In this document: in pieces, positions 23,606 to 36,372 of the stretch | Layout: every line of letters begins with the position of its first letter | How positions within the stretch are numbered: the first letter of the stretch is position 1 | NCBI RefSeq assembly: GCF_040939455.1 | Contig: NC_134117.1 | Coordinates: forward strand, 22,995,501-23,059,500 | Length of the DNA: 64,000 bases | Direction: 5' to 3' | DNA from: Microcebus murinus | Taxonomy: Eukaryota > Chordata > Mammalia > Primates > Cheirogaleidae | Program-made: the position numbers and the translations under genes | The notes under the pieces: generated by a model | What the model saw: only the letters and a program-made list of their open reading frames with translations | Told to the model about the DNA's origin: nothing | The model's database searches: none

Positions 23606-24374
23606 AGTGGGACTCCAGAGTCCTTTGGGAAACCGCTTGCTCCCTGACCTTCCAGGGAATCCCGCCAGCCAGGCTTGCTTCAGCCGGGGTTGGCTGTCTG
23701 CAGACCTTAGGTGCAGCATGCTTGTCATTAGGAGTTAAAGAGTGAGGGGACAAAAGCCACGGGTGGCCAGCATGAGTAGTCCTTTTTTCTTCCCCCAGAC
23801 AGGAAAAACCATTTGTTCTTGGAACCTGACACTGCAGGGGGTGGTTTGCTGTACGTGGTTGTCTTCCTGGGCCATTTACAAGTGTGGCACATGGGGCTGG
23901 GAAGGGGGCTGGGCAGGGGGACATTGTGTTTGTTGGTGGAGGCCAGATTAGGGTGTCTGGCAAGATGTTCTGACACCTAGACCATCCCACTCTCAGGGAA
24001 GCCCAGCAGGTGGTGGGGGCTGTTGCCATAGCTACAGGGGGCGGCCTCCCCACCCTGCCCTGTGCAGTTGATTGTTGGAATGAGATAGGTCCTAACCAGT
24101 CCTTCCTCTCTTCCCTGGCCCCAAAATAAACAGCAGCTGTTGTTGGCTCCATTGTCTCCACTGGCTGCCGTCTGTCAACAGCCCCAAGCCCTTCAGCCTT
24201 GCCCCTGTGGGTCTGATGGCAGAGGTTGCTGAGGCCCTTTGGCTTTCCCTAGGTAGCTGGCTGGCCAGCTGGTGTGCCCTGGCATGCCCTCTCCCAGGCC
24301 TGTCGGCCACCCACGGGCACTGTCCCCTGCTGCCCCGCAGTGACGCATGTGTGCGTTGAGGCTGCAAACTCAGG

Positions 24375-24516
24375 CTCCAGAGTCTGACTATCAGTTCAGC
24401 TCCTGGCTCTGCCACTTGGCTGGTGACTTTGGGCAGGTAGCATAACTCTGAGTCTCAGTTTCCTTCTCTGTAAAAATCAGCTAATGGTATCTCGATCACA
24501 GGACGTCGTGAGGATT
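24375..24516 (+). repeat. MIR SINE, adjoining an Alu insertion
   Basis: TCCTGGCTCTGCCACTTGGC, GTGACTTTGGGCAGGTAGC and GTCTCAGTTTCCTTCTCTG match MIR. Its 3' part (GTCGTGAGGATTAAG) ends at the target duplication of the Alu that follows. Confidence 0.8.
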
Positions 24517-24531
24517 AAGACCAGTGCTGTG

Positions 24532-24873
<342 letters not shown>

Positions 24874-24892
24874 AAGACCAGTGCTGTGGAGG

Positions 24893-25110
24893 CGGCTGGT
24901 GTGGTCACTGAAGGCAGACTGCCCTATTTGAACCCCCTCTGCCACTCGGGAGCTGCGTGGCCGTGGAGGAGGCGCTGAGCTCTCTGCAGCTCAGTTTTGT
25001 CATCTATAAAACGTTGATAGCAAAAGCATCTCTCGGTGGTGTTGAGGATTAAGTGGGCTAATGCACGCGAAACGCTAAGAACAGTGCCAGCACGGAGCAA
25101 GAGCGCAGTG
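24893..25110 (+). repeat. MIR SINE
   Basis: GCAGACTGCCCTATTTGAAC, CAGCTCAGTTTTGTCATCTA and GAACAGTGCCAGCACGG match a second MIR lying after the Alu. Confidence 0.7.
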
Positions 25111-25954
25111 ACTGGGACGGCGTGTGCTCTCCTTGTCAGCTACGGGAGAACATCCTCCCAAAATCGTTCCCACGTGTGTCTGAGAGCTGACAGTATTATT
25201 GTTCTCCTAACCTGACTTTTGGCTCTGTGCTGCTGAGCCAAAAATTTGCGTGGCCTTGCTTTGACCCCGAGACCAGAACTTCCACTGGGGGCTGGGGTGG
25301 TGGCGGAGCTGGTTCTGGAGCAGGACGGAGGCGTTGACAAAGGAGAGTCGGGATTTCTATTCTACTTGGCAGTGGTTCTGCTGATGCCGTGTAAGAAATG
25401 GAAAGACGACCGCGTCCACGGCCAAGGCCAGCCTTCAGAGCCGGTGAGCAGACCCACACGGTGCTCTTCTCTCTCTATGTCCCTGTCCATGTTCTCGACG
25501 GCCCCCCAGGGCTGGCAGCTCATTTTGATGTCTCCCTGGCTCCGAACTCTGGGAAGCTCTTGCTATCTTTGGCTTTTCCTTGCTGTTACTCTCCCTTTTG
25601 GAAAGATTGTACTGGGAACTCCCATTAGAGCATCAAAATGGAAAAGTCATCATTGTTAAGAATAAAAAAAAAAAGAATAGCTCTCACTTGGCCCTGATCG
25701 TGTTGGGCCATGGTGCCAGGTGCCACCGTGGGTGCGCCCGTCCCCTGGTAGAGACCCTCACTCAGTACCAAGCGTTGGCGCCGTCTCCCCAGGAGCGAGT
25801 TTCGTGAGAGAGGGCGGGGCATGCTGTTTTGCCTCCCTGGCCATTGTCAACTGTTGTCCGAGGAGAGAGGGCGATGGCAGTGCCGTTCCCAGCATTCGAA
25901 ATGCTGCCTTTTAGTAGATAGGTCTGAACCTCAGAGAGAAACGTAGCAAAGTAA

Positions 25955-26148
25955 TTGAGAGGAGGGGCTCTGGAACCAGACTGCCTACGTTCAAATTTTG
26001 GCTCTATTGTCTATGCTGTGTGGCCTTGGGCAAGTCACTGAACCTCTCAGTGCTTCAATTTCTTCTTCTGCAAAAGGACAGTAGCCCCTTCCTCATAGTG
26101 TTGCCGGGAGGGTTAAATGAGATGATGGCGGTGAAAGCACTGCTATGG
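25955..26148 (+). repeat. MIR SINE
   Basis: GGAACCAGACTGCCTACGTTC, GTGTGGCCTTGGGCAAGTC and GTTAAATGAGATGATGG match MIR from near its 5' end. Confidence 0.85.
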
Positions 26149-26354
26149 GTCAGGCGCAGAGTGGCGCTGCGCGCTCCCGCTGTGATCTGGGCCCGCACAG
26201 CAGGTGGAGTCTGCTCCCCGTCGCCCGAGCCCTGGGGTCTGACAGATATATTTAGAGCCCTTGCGAGGGCCGCATGGTGCTTGCGACTCAAGCATCTCAG
26301 ATGGAGTCTGGCGTGTTCTAGAGGAAGGGTGAGTGCAAAGATTCTGACCGGCGG

Positions 26355-26495
26355 GTGGTCGAGTGCTGACTCTGCCATCTCCTGGCTGAGTGTCTGGGAG
26401 CGAGTCACGCGGCCCTCAGAGCGAGGTGTCTGTCCTCAGCCAGCCGAGCCTGTGCCTTCCTTGTAGGGTGGCCGTGAGAACCGGAGACAGCAAGA
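26355..26495 (+). repeat. Diverged MIR
   Basis: GAGTGCTGACTCTGCCATC and GTAGGGTGGCCGTGAGAACC keep MIR spacing; CpG-rich and diverged. Confidence 0.45.
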
Positions 26496-27757
26496 AGCAT
26501 CCAGGAGTCACCCCTCTTCATTGTGGTTGTTCAAACAGCCACGAGGCTTGGCGAGGGGACCAGGAGGCTGGTCAGCGGGCTCCAGCCTGAATCCCACTGT
26601 CCTCCGCGTCTGTCCCCTCGTGAGCAGCCCCCGGGTGTTAATTGAGCAGGGCTGCAGGTGCGCAGGATGACGGTGTCCGCTGCTGGTCCCGGCAGAGTCT
26701 CAGTTTGCAGAGCTCCTCCTGTTATTAATGCCTCCTCGAGGGGTCCTGCTAGGAAGTGCTGCAGGGATCCTGCCTGTTTCCCAGAGGAAGAGAGGTGCAG
26801 AGAGGGCCTGTGACTTCTGGAAGTGTGGTGATGCCATGCGCCATGTGCCCTGGCCTCGCCGGAGTTCACCTGCAGTGCCACAGCTGTATCTAGCACACCA
26901 CACCTCTCCCCTCCCCACCTCACCTCTGTGCAAGGGCTCCCCCAAGCCCTGTGTGTCTGGGACGCTTGCTGTGCCCAAGCAGGTGCACTGAGAAAGGCCT
27001 GGGGAAGGGGCGGGGGTGAACTGTCCTCCCTGGGGGCTGCCCTCAAGCAGTGGGGGCTGGGAGGTAACAGCCTGCACCCAAGGCCTCCTTGTAGGGTCTG
27101 CCTTGGGAGGAACCCAACTAAGACAGCAAACTTCTGCTAGCAAGTGGTGGAGCTAGGACCGAAAACCTCTGTCTGGGCCTCCCCGGTCCCCAGGCCATGC
27201 TGTCTGTCTGGAGGTTTCTGGATTTTTAGTTACAGAGGAGTCAGAAAAGAAACGGGTTTGATGCAGGTCTTTTTGCTAATTAGAGGGCAATTTTCAGAAT
27301 GAGTCAGAGGATACGGGGCTGAAGAATACTTGATAAATACTGCAGCTTCCAGGGCTCATCAGGGGAGGGTCTCAATTAGTGCAAACATGACCAAGAGAAA
27401 AGCTGGGCTTCTCTGGGAAACAAGGGAATCGGACCTTATATAGACGTGCCTCGGGAAAGAAAGAAACAAACAAGGGACTTGAGGATAATAGAAATCTAAT
27501 GTCTTCATCCATCACAGTCAGGCTGGGAGGAGCAGCCTAAGTATCTGAGGAAAGGGAGGGGAGGTCGGGCTGCCCAGAGGCAAGGTGACATGATGAGCAA
27601 GATACTCTATTTATTGTAAAATTCACGCCTGTACAATCTGCTAGTTGGCAGGGCATTGGACATTTTGAACATTAAAGCTTCTTGTGATGATGTTTGACTG
27701 GGTGTCCTCAGAGATGGGGAGAGCATCTTTAAGAAAATAAAGAGAGAAAAGGAGGTG

Positions 27758-27814
<57 letters not shown>

Positions 27815-27852
27815 TGAGTTAGTTAGAGAGTTAGTTAGAGAGTTAGAGAGTT
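27758..27852. repeat. Compound (TG)n-(GA)n-(AGTTAGAG)n microsatellite
   Basis: About 12 TG units run to 27782, about 15 GA units to 27812, then degenerate AGTTAGAG/AGTTAG repeats to 27852. Confidence 0.95.
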
Positions 27853-27989
27853 GTCAGATCCCTGTCCATCAGGCATATTCCTGAGGCAATCTTTTATCCT
27901 CGAGAGCTCCAGGCTGGGGAGTCAAGAATACTTAGATTTGGGTATAAAATGTTCTCTTAGATCCTTGTCTATACTGACTACCTTTGATC

Positions 27990-28140
27990 TTTCTCCAGTG
28001 CCTGTTCTGTGCCAGGCAGGTGCACAGAGACCTCATTTCACTCTGGCAAAAGAAAGATTGTGTTCCTCCGCTTTTATGCATAAGGGAGCTGGGAATCAGA
28101 AGGGTTGAGTCCCTCCCTCAAGGCGACACACTGGTGACAG
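27990..28140 (-). repeat. Diverged MIR
   Basis: TGCCTGTTCTGTGCCAGGC, then CATAAGGGAGCTGGGAATC, suggests an antisense MIR; it stops just before the minisatellite region. Confidence 0.4.
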
Positions 28141-28208
28141 GCAGATGTGACCAGCCTTCACCCCTCCTTCGCTGCGTCTATGCGCTGTGGAGGGAGGGCT
28201 GGCAGGCA

Positions 28209-28316
28209 ACATTGTCTGAGAAGGCCTCCCTCTCCTCCCAGGCGACATTGTCTGAGAAGGCCTCCCTCTCCTCCCAGGCGACATTGTCTGAGAAGGCCTC
28301 CCTCTCCTCCCAGGGC
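28209..28316. repeat. 36-bp minisatellite, three copies
   Basis: Three near-perfect tandem copies start at 28209, 28245 and 28281. Each begins ACATTGTCTGAGAAGGCC and ends CTCCTCCCAGG. As 36 is a multiple of three, all frames give a repeated 12-residue pattern, which explains long open frames here without requiring a gene. Confidence 0.95.
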
Positions 28317-29334
28317 ACCTGCTCTGGGAACAGGCCTGCCCGCTCCAGTGGAGGCCCAGGAGGAAGAGATGGGGGCAGCAGAGGCTCTGAGGCCGGACCG
28401 CATGAACTGCCTGTGGTAGGCGTGCTGGGAGGACCTGCTCCAGGGACAAGTTGTCGTGTGTGACCCAGCGGAGGGTGGAGCTGGAGGAGAGATGGCTGAT
28501 AGGACTTTGGGAGGACAGGGGGAAAGCCCGAGACATCCTTGAGTTCACCCCCAGCCCCAGCCCCTAGGCCTCAAGCAGAGGAGCCTATAGAAAATTCTAG
28601 TTGGGTAGGGGAACTAACTTTGTGCCTGGTTTCCGTGCCTTGAGAGCAAAGGCCACCCTGCTTGTTCGTGGGGTCTGATTTCTCCACCATGCGGGTGGCG
28701 GTTGCGGGTCCGTCAGTGTTGTCTGGTAAGTGATTTCACTTCACAGTCACGTAAGGGAATGGCAGAGAGACAGACCTTCCCGGTCTGGATTCCTGGACGG
28801 AGCAGGCAGTGGACATGTCGTCAGCGTGAGTTCTTGGCAGACAGAGGCCGTGGGGCCAGCGGGGTTGCCGGGCTGCACTGCCGTGAGAGCGCACGTCCAA
28901 GCAGCGGGAAATCCCACGGATGCTGCAGCCCCAGGCTGGACTGTGGGGGGGACACTTGGGATTTGCTCCTGGCCTGGGGCTGTTACCCTCTGGCTCCCAG
29001 AGCTGCTGGGGAAGGGCCCCCTGGTACTTGGGCAGCTCGGTGACTCCACATAACTCCTTAGAAGCAGGCAGTTCGTGCCAGTGTCCCCAAGAACCAAAGG
29101 GCCACCTCTGCCCCACCTGTGTGCCCCCAGCATCAGCCAAGGCGAACTCTAGGAAGCAGGTGGACTCACTCCAGGCAGCCCAAGCAGCACCAATTTCTGA
29201 AAGTCGTTCTGCAATAAGTTCCCAGCCCAATACTACCACCATGTGATCACCTAACACGGTGCTAACCATGCGCATTGGTTTTAATGTCTGCTGACCTGGT
29301 TTAGGACATGGTGATGCAGTGCAGTGGTCATAGG

Positions 29335-29442
29335 CAGCTGGGCTTCTGGAGTGAGTTAAGGTCCCCCACCGGCCATGTGACTTTGGGCAAATTACTTAAT
29401 CTGCCTGAGCCTCAGTTTCCTTATCTGTAAAATGGGGATAAT
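29335..29442 (+). repeat. MIR fragment
   Basis: GTGACTTTGGGCAAATTAC, GCCTCAGTTTCCTTATCTG and TAAAATGGGGATAATG are near-consensus MIR. Confidence 0.85.
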
Positions 29443-29573
29443 GAAGTAGCACAAACTCTTGGAGCTGGTGGCTGGCCTAGAAGCAATACTAATGGTAAAA
29501 ACACAGGAAACAGCGGGCACTTGGCCTCCTCACTGCACTGTCCAGGAGATGGCAGTGGACAGCCCTCTCCCTT

Positions 29574-29900
29574 TTGGGAACAGCTTTATTGAGATATAAT
29601 TCCCATACTATACAGCTAACCCATTAAAAGTGTATAATTCAATCGTTTTTTAATATATCTACAGAGTTGTGCAGCCACCAAGTTTAGGACATTGTTACTA
29701 TCCCAGAAGAAACCCTGTGCCCTTTAGTCATCACCTCTGACAACCACCCCATTAGTTCCCAGCCCTGGGCAGTCCCCAGTCTGCTTTCTGTCCCTGTGGA
29801 CCCGCCTATTCTGGATATTTCTTATACGTGGAGTCACACTGCGTGGTCTTTGGTGACATGCTGCTTTCACTAGTGTAATGTTTTCATCTATCATCGGCCC
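29574..29900 (-). repeat. L1M 3' end, antisense
   Basis: CAGCTTTATTGAGATATAATT, AGAGTTGTGCAGCCACCAAG and CGCCTATTCTGGATATTTC are characteristic of old L1M 3' sequence in reverse. Confidence 0.85.
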
Positions 29901-30595
29901 TTTTGCTGGCATGTCGGGTGGGCTTGATTTGTTCCCTGCGGTGGCCGAGGAGTCCTGGGCACAGCCCCTCTCGGGGCCCTGGCAGGGTGCCCCTGCTCCC
30001 CAGAGCGGGTTCCACAGAGGCTCTTCCTCTGCGCCCCCTGCGTAGCGGATTTTCTCTCCTACCCCAGCACCTCAATGCCGGCCAAGGCCGGGTCTTTCAA
30101 CATGTCAGGAAATGTGGAACTCGCCTGCCATTTATTCCCATCGCTTCCTCTGGCCTGGCCAGAGACTTGGGGGAGGGGTGGAAACTGCGGGAAGCCTTTG
30201 CTGATCGGTCCCCAGGGACTCTCTTTCCGGGAGGGGGTGGGGGGAGAGAGACAAAAAAGCATCTTTATTTGTTTTTAATGTTGATGGACTCCCCATCCCC
30301 CTCGCCAAGTTCTGGTAAAAGTTTCTGGATTCCTGGTCAGGCTCTCTCCCCTCAAGGCACGGGGTCATGGGACTTGTCTCTCTGGGGCAGCTGGGGGGGA
30401 AGTTGCCAGAGCTTTGGAGTTCTCCGTGTGTGGAGTCAGGCTGCGTTTATTCCTCCTCTAGCTAGAGCTGGTCCAAGGCAAAACAAAAAAACTTCATTAG
30501 GAGGCGTCTAGCTGCAGGTAACAAAATACAAGCTGAACGGATCTCAAACCCTATGGAAATTTATCGTCTCACTATCAAGGCAGTTCAGGAGTAGA

Positions 30596-30765
30596 TAGTA
30601 AAGAGTTAGAATTTTTAAAAACTGTCCTTCTATTTATAAACATTTAGATTGTTTATAATTTTTTTTTTTTTTTGCCATTGCAAACAATTCTGCCCTAAAC
30701 ATCCATAGGTATCTTTGGGAACTTGGGCTACTATTTTTGTAGGATAAATTATTGAAGTGACATAG
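30596..30765 (-). repeat. L1M fragment, antisense
   Basis: ACATTTAGATTGTTTATAATT, a T run, then GCCATTGCAAACAATTCTGCC match reverse L1M. The preceding segment (30515-30595) resembles another old dispersed repeat. Confidence 0.6.
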
Positions 30766-31089
30766 GCGGATAAGAGACTTTGGAATTTATGTCAGGTAGG
30801 GCAGTTCACATCTAACCCATTCTCCTGTACCATCTGTATCTAAGTCATAACATGAGAAGTGATGTTTACAACGAAGACCCTTGTGGGTCCCTGAAGTCTG
30901 TGCAGTCACTTCAGGTACATTGTATTATTTTGTATTTTTTCCCTATTTATGGATGGGGAGCAGGCTAAAATAATGTTTAAATCCAAAAGATGTGGCATAA
31001 AGGGCTTCCTGATCAACCAGCAGATACTTGGAATATTCTTTGCCCCTGAGTGCCCTTGTTAGCAGTTTTGTTCAAGAGATGACGTGATT

Positions 31090-31978
31090 CCCTGTTAGAA
31101 AGCATAGGATGAAAAGTCTAGTAATAGCAAGTGTTGGTGAGGATATGGGGAAGTGGGAACACTCATATACTGCTGGTAGAAGTTTACGTGGTTTAACCAC
31201 TTTGGAAAACAATTTGGCACCATCTAGTAATTTGAAAGTGCGCTTATCCTGTGGCCTAGTGGTTCCACTTCTAAGTGTATATACTCTGCCCTCTAGAGTC
31301 TAGATAAAACCTCCCAAATGCACATGAGAAGACATGCAATGATTTTTATTGTTATGTATTTGTGAAAGAGTGAAAAATTGCTGTATCAGTCAGAATAGGA
31401 TGGCTACAGCAACTGACAGCCCCAGATTCTATTTCTTGCGTCCGCCCACGTCCATTGGAGTCAGTAGGGCCAGTGTTCACTGTACACTCAGGGAGTGGGA
31501 CTGGCAAAGGCTCCCAGTGCTCCCCCGTGGCCTCTGGGCAGGAGAAGAGAGTGCAGCAGTGTTTGACACCGGCGATTAAATGGTCTGTTTGTGGAACACT
31601 ATTCAGCCATAAAAAAGGAATGAAGTGCTGATTCATGCTACAACCTGGAAGAACTTTGAAAACTTTATACTAAGTGAAAGAAGCCAGACACAAAAGGCCA
31701 TATATTGTGTTATTCTGTTTATGCGAAATGCCCCAAACAGATAAATCCATAGAGACAGAAAGTAGATTAGTGGTTTCCAGGGGCTGGAGGAAGTGGGGAA
31801 TGGGGAATAATTGCTAACTGGTACAAGGTTTCTTTTTGGGGTGATGACAGTGTTCTAGAATTAGGTAGTGGTGATGTATTAGTTGCATAACTCTGTGAAT
31901 GTACTGAAAAACACTGAACTGTATACTTTAAAATGGTGACTTTAAAAGTATGTGAGTTATGCCTCAATTTTTATAAAA
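31090..31978 (+). repeat. L1M 3' end, sense, interrupted by about 195 bp of other sequence
   Basis: GGTGAGGATATGGGGAAGTGG, ACACTATTCAGCCATAAAAAAG, CTAAGTGAAAGAAGCCAGAC, GTGGTTTCCAGGGGCTGG and TATACTTTAAAATGGTGAC are L1M 3' motifs in order. The L1 phrase is broken at about 31380-31575 by unrelated sequence beginning TATCAGTCAGAATAGG, probably another old repeat whose family I cannot name. Confidence 0.85.
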
Positions 31979-32129
31979 TGCTTCTGTCCAAAAGTAACAC
32001 ATTTCACTAGCCAAAGAAGTCATCTCGTCACACCCAACTTCAGGTTGTCGAGGAAACACAATTCCACCATGTGCCTGGGCAGGACAAGAACTGGAATATT
32101 CTTCAACAGCCCTAGTGGCTACTGTGTGG

Positions 32130-32455
32130 AACAGTACAAATGCCCGTGAGAAAGGGAAGGGTAAATAAGGTATGGTGTATTCGTAGGGTGGAATTCTGTA
32201 CAGTGGGCTTGAGTGGTTCTATAAGTATCAACATGGAAAGATCCCCAAAATGATATTGAGTGAGAAGGCAAGAAGTAGAATATTATCTGTTATACCATTT
32301 ATGTAAGTATTATTTTGGTAACTGTCATACCGTTTATGTAAATTAAAAATTATTCATAAAACAATAGTGTTACATTTATGTGTGTTTATAGTGAAAGTAT
32401 GAAAACACAGCCTAGAAGGACACATGAAAAACTTCATGGCACTGGCTGCTTTACA
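32130..32455 (+). repeat. L1M-like fragment, sense
   Basis: GGTGTATTCGTAGGGTGGAATTC, ATGGAAAGATCCCCAAAATG and TACCATTTATGTAAG resemble another L1M subfamily tail. Confidence 0.6.
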
Positions 32456-32539
32456 CCTGCCTTGTATCATGGCCTTTCCCTCCTAAAAGTATAGGTCCCA
32501 GGCTGGGTTTTCTGGCCTCTGGTACAGCGAGTGAAATTC

Positions 32540-33420
32540 ATCCTGTTTTTCAGTTCATTGCATACTCTCACCATTGCAAACCCTTGTCTTGCTTTATTTT
32601 TATTTTTCCCTTTTAGCCCTATTCCTGACTGCCATCCCCTTCCCCTTAGCCATCCACTCTAATTTGTTTAACCTAAGGCTGCGTATCCTCAGAAAAAGGT
32701 TGTGTTTTCCCTCTGTGTGTGTGTGTGGGGGGGGGGTTTGTAATCTACATGAGTGGTATCATGCTCTTGATTTTATTTGGTAATTTCCCTTTTTAAGCAA
32801 CACTGTGTTTATTTACATTGTCGCGTGCCTCTACTTTGTTGCTTCTGACCACTGCATAATATTCCATCCCCACATCTGCCACGTTTTACTTCCTCATTCT
32901 CCTCGTTGGCGGACACCGTGGCTGCCTCCAGTGCCCTCTACTGTAAACATTGCTGCAGCAAACATCCTTACACCTTGCAGCCCTTATCACCTCCACAGAC
33001 ATTTCTCTGGGATGTATACCCAGGAGTGGGATTTTTTTTTCTTTTTTGAGACAGGGTCTTGTTCTGTTGCTTGAGCTAAAGTGCTGTGGCATGGTCATAG
33101 CGTACAGCAACCTCGAACTCCTGGGCCCAAGTGACCCTCCTGCCTCAGCCTCCTGACTGGCTGGGACTACACGCATGCCTGGCTGATTGTTTTATTTTTT
33201 TGTAGAGAAGGGGTCCACTGTATTGCCCAGGGTGGTCTCAAACTCCTGGGCTCTAGTGATCCTCCCATCTTGGCCTCCCAAAGTGCCAAGATTATAGGTG
33301 TAAGCCAACTCGCCTGGCCAAAGAATGGGATTTGTTTTTTATTGCTTTCCAATTTATATGCTGTGAACAAGACTTCTCATCTCCCTACCTCCTCACCAAC
33401 ACTTGCTGATGCCTAAAAGA
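32540..33420 (-). repeat. L1M fragment, antisense, split by an Alu
   Basis: TAATATTCCATCCCCACATC, GTAAACATTGCTGCAGC and GGGATGTATACCCAGGAGTGG are reverse L1M motifs; the L1 resumes after the Alu at 33321. Contains (TG)n-G10 at 32716-32738. Confidence 0.7.
33035..33320 (-). mobile_element. Dimeric Alu, old type, nested in L1M
   Basis: From TTTTTTGAGACAGGGTCTTG to CGCCTGGCC. It lacks the lemur linker block and is diverged. Flanks AGGAGTGGGATTT (33022-33034) and AAGAATGGGATTT (33321-33333) fit a decayed target duplication. Confidence 0.88.
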
Positions 33421-35859
33421 ACTTCCAGGCTGTTGGCAATTCTCCCCATGGACCAATCCAAGCCAAGCTGGGAGACATGGTGAATCTTAATCTCTTCCTA
33501 TCATTCCTTCCTGGCCTGTCTTCCTTTCCTGGAATAAAAGTTCTTTTTATAATTTCCTACCCACTTCTCACTAATAGGACCAGAAACCTAAGACCCTCTT
33601 CCATTATCTTAAGAATTCAGCCAGCTTTTCAAAACTAAACCTCCTTTGTTTTTCGACTTAATCCGAAATAAACCCCTTATTTTGCTTCCCGCCTTAGCTC
33701 AGCGCCGCGACACCTTGCTGGCCATTCTTGCAGAGTGCCCTGGGAATGGCGCTGAGAGGCACTGCTCCACCTGAGTCTGCCCACAGTGCGGGGGGCTGCA
33801 GACCTCCCTAGTGTCACCTCAATCACGAGCCAGGTTTGGGATTTAGCTCTGTTTAAATTGGGGTCTGTAGCTTTGGTTGCAAATGGAAAAAAGTTGGGCT
33901 TGTTGGCTGAGGATAAACAGGAAAAAGAATCCTACCTACTACTGCCCAACTTTTGGCCTGAACCACTGAACTGATAATCAGTCCTAACTGTTCCGTGACG
34001 TCCTGTGTTGCTGGCGTGGACTATTACTGAAGTCTTGTCTTTTTTGTGCTGGCTTTTACTTTGCCATGTTCCAGCACAGCTTACACATAGCTTTAGGTCC
34101 TGTGTTATACACATGTGATGTTTGTCTCATTCCTCCAGCTCCATCACGAGTTCTGGGCAGGCAGCTTTAGGGTCTTCCTCGCCCTTCTCCTCCCAGGGCC
34201 TGACCCCCTCCATCCTGCCCCTGTCGTGCTCCACCGAGATTTGCACTTAGCAGGTGCTCAGTAAATACTTGCTGGGTGGTTGACACAGGATTACATGTTA
34301 ATCCGTCATCTTCAAAGGCTAGAACCAGACCTATTTAAGAAAACAAACAAAATCCTTCCTTTAAAGAGTGGCATTACCTTCTTCCCCTCACAAATGTTCA
34401 TTTTCGTCTGCTTTATTGCTTTCTGGGGTGGGGGTTCTTAGGGGAGTGACTCAGAGAGCCTCTTTAACTTAAAAGAAGCATAATAAATTACACTCTTTAA
34501 GAGGAGCTGGGATGCCTGCGTGTGTCCCAGAAGTGGGTTAGGAGCACAGCCTTCTAGACGGCTCCTCTGGCCCCTCCCCACCCCCGTCTGCAGGGCTGGC
34601 CTCTCTTAGCAGTGTGTGGTACCCTACAGATTGCCATTAAATAAACAGTCCCTTGAAATCACAACAGAAAAAAGCGCTGTCTATGTATTGTACCAGGAGA
34701 GCTAAATATTATGGAAAAGGCCAAATATTTCCACTGTGTTAAGAAAATAAGAACGCGGCAGCATGGAACTTCCCACTCAGTGGGCAGAAGACGCGGTGGA
34801 GACTTCAAAAGGGGAAGAACTATCGAGACAGCGTGAGCTGCAACGGGGGACTGCTCCATTCAAAAAGGAAAGCACGTGTGTATTCCACATGCAGCTGCAG
34901 GAGTTGCAGCATCGCCTGTCACCTGGGAAATAAATTAATGCACCAGTGTATGTAACATGGCTCACCCAAGCAGCCATCCAACTGTGACTTGGGCTGGAGC
35001 GAGGTCAGGAGGAGACAGAAGGAAATGCAGAACAGAAACATCCTTTGTTCTCCCATGACTCGAAAGGCAGAGTGGCAGGAAGAGATTCCTCATCCTGGTC
35101 TGAGATGAAGGTGGGCACTGGCAATAGGGCTGATGGCTCTAGCAGAGGCCCTGCCCTTGGGATCTAGGAAGCATCTCAGCCAGGAGGGCCCCCCACCCCC
35201 CCACACACTCTGAAAGTGGAATATCTGAGTGATGCGAAGTCTGGCTTCTCCTACCCAACTCCCACCACCAAGTTGAGCTTGTGAAGCCAAAGCCAGGGAG
35301 GACTATAGGGCCAACGTGACTTAATAGAAAGGGACCCAGGAATCATCTTGTTTTTATTAAAATGTTAGGCTGGGTTATCTCAGGGCCATCCCCAGGGAGG
35401 CCAATCTTGCAAGCTGACCGAATTCTGAGCTGCTGGCCTGCTTTAATGAGCTGGGGGAAGCTCATTTGGGGAGTGGCGGTAAAATCGCTCACTCGACTTG
35501 CAACGTGAGACTGTTGTCCATGAATCATTGGGAAGAACTCCCAGGTGTAGAGAATGGACTCTTGTTCCTTTGGCTGATTTGGGAGCTGGCACTTGCATGG
35601 GCTTATTAACTTTCTCTCCTTATCCTGCCGGGTCTGGCTACCTACGCATCAGCTTCATTACCCAAATGCGGAACAGAGACCCAAAGCGTCTTGCTACAAA
35701 GACTTCCTTCTCTCGCTCCCAGAGAGGTGCCAGTGCCCCCGCAGGGGTGGTGAGCAGAGCTTCCAACGTTAGCCGGGCTGTAATTCTGCCCCAGGGGCTG
35801 TGCTCAGCCGGTTCCTCTACACCGCATTGGCCTCACAGCAGCTGTCTGCCGGGGAGGGC

Positions 35860-36000
35860 TCTTACCATCCACTCTTGTCACCCCCATTTTACAGCTGGGA
35901 AAACCAAGGGTCTGGAAGGTGTAGGAATATTTGCCCATGGTCATACAGATAGCATGAGGCAGCATTGGCATTCAAACCTAGGCCCCCTGACTTTGCAACA
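35860..36000 (-). repeat. MIR fragment
   Basis: CACCCCCATTTTACAGCTGGG, GCCCATGGTCATACAGATAGC and GGCATTCAAACCTAGGCC match antisense MIR. Confidence 0.7.
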
Positions 36001-36159
36001 CTGCTCTCTCTGACTGTGCAGAGGTGGCCAGAACATAGCCCTACCCTGGAAAGCCTCATGTCTAGTTATAGAGAGAAGACTTCCTTGCATGGGCCCAACA
36101 GAACTGGGTACCACAAATTGCATGAGGATTGCAAGAAGGAGCTGGAAGGGACTCATGGC

Positions 36160-36372
36160 ATGCTAGGCATACCATGTACCAGGCCGTGGGCTGTGTGTCT
36201 TGTGTCCACAACCTGTTTAATTCTCACAGAACCCCTCTGAGGTTCATTTAACAAATACAGGACTGAGGCTCAGAGAGGTTAGGTAGCTTGCCCAATACCA
36301 CACAGCTCATGGTGGTGGAGCTGGGCCTGAACTTGCATGTCTTTCTAACTCCAAAGCACATTCTCTGCAGGA
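36160..36372 (-). repeat. MIR SINE
   Basis: ATGTACCAGGCCGTGGGCTG, TTTAATTCTCACAGAACCCC, AGGTAGCTTGCCCAATACC and CACAGCTCATGG are in antisense MIR order. Confidence 0.8.

Noticed and set aside
28096..28548. Overlapping frames with a repeated 12-residue peptide
   Set aside because: Caused by the 36-bp minisatellite, open in several frames on both strands; no splice or conservation support.
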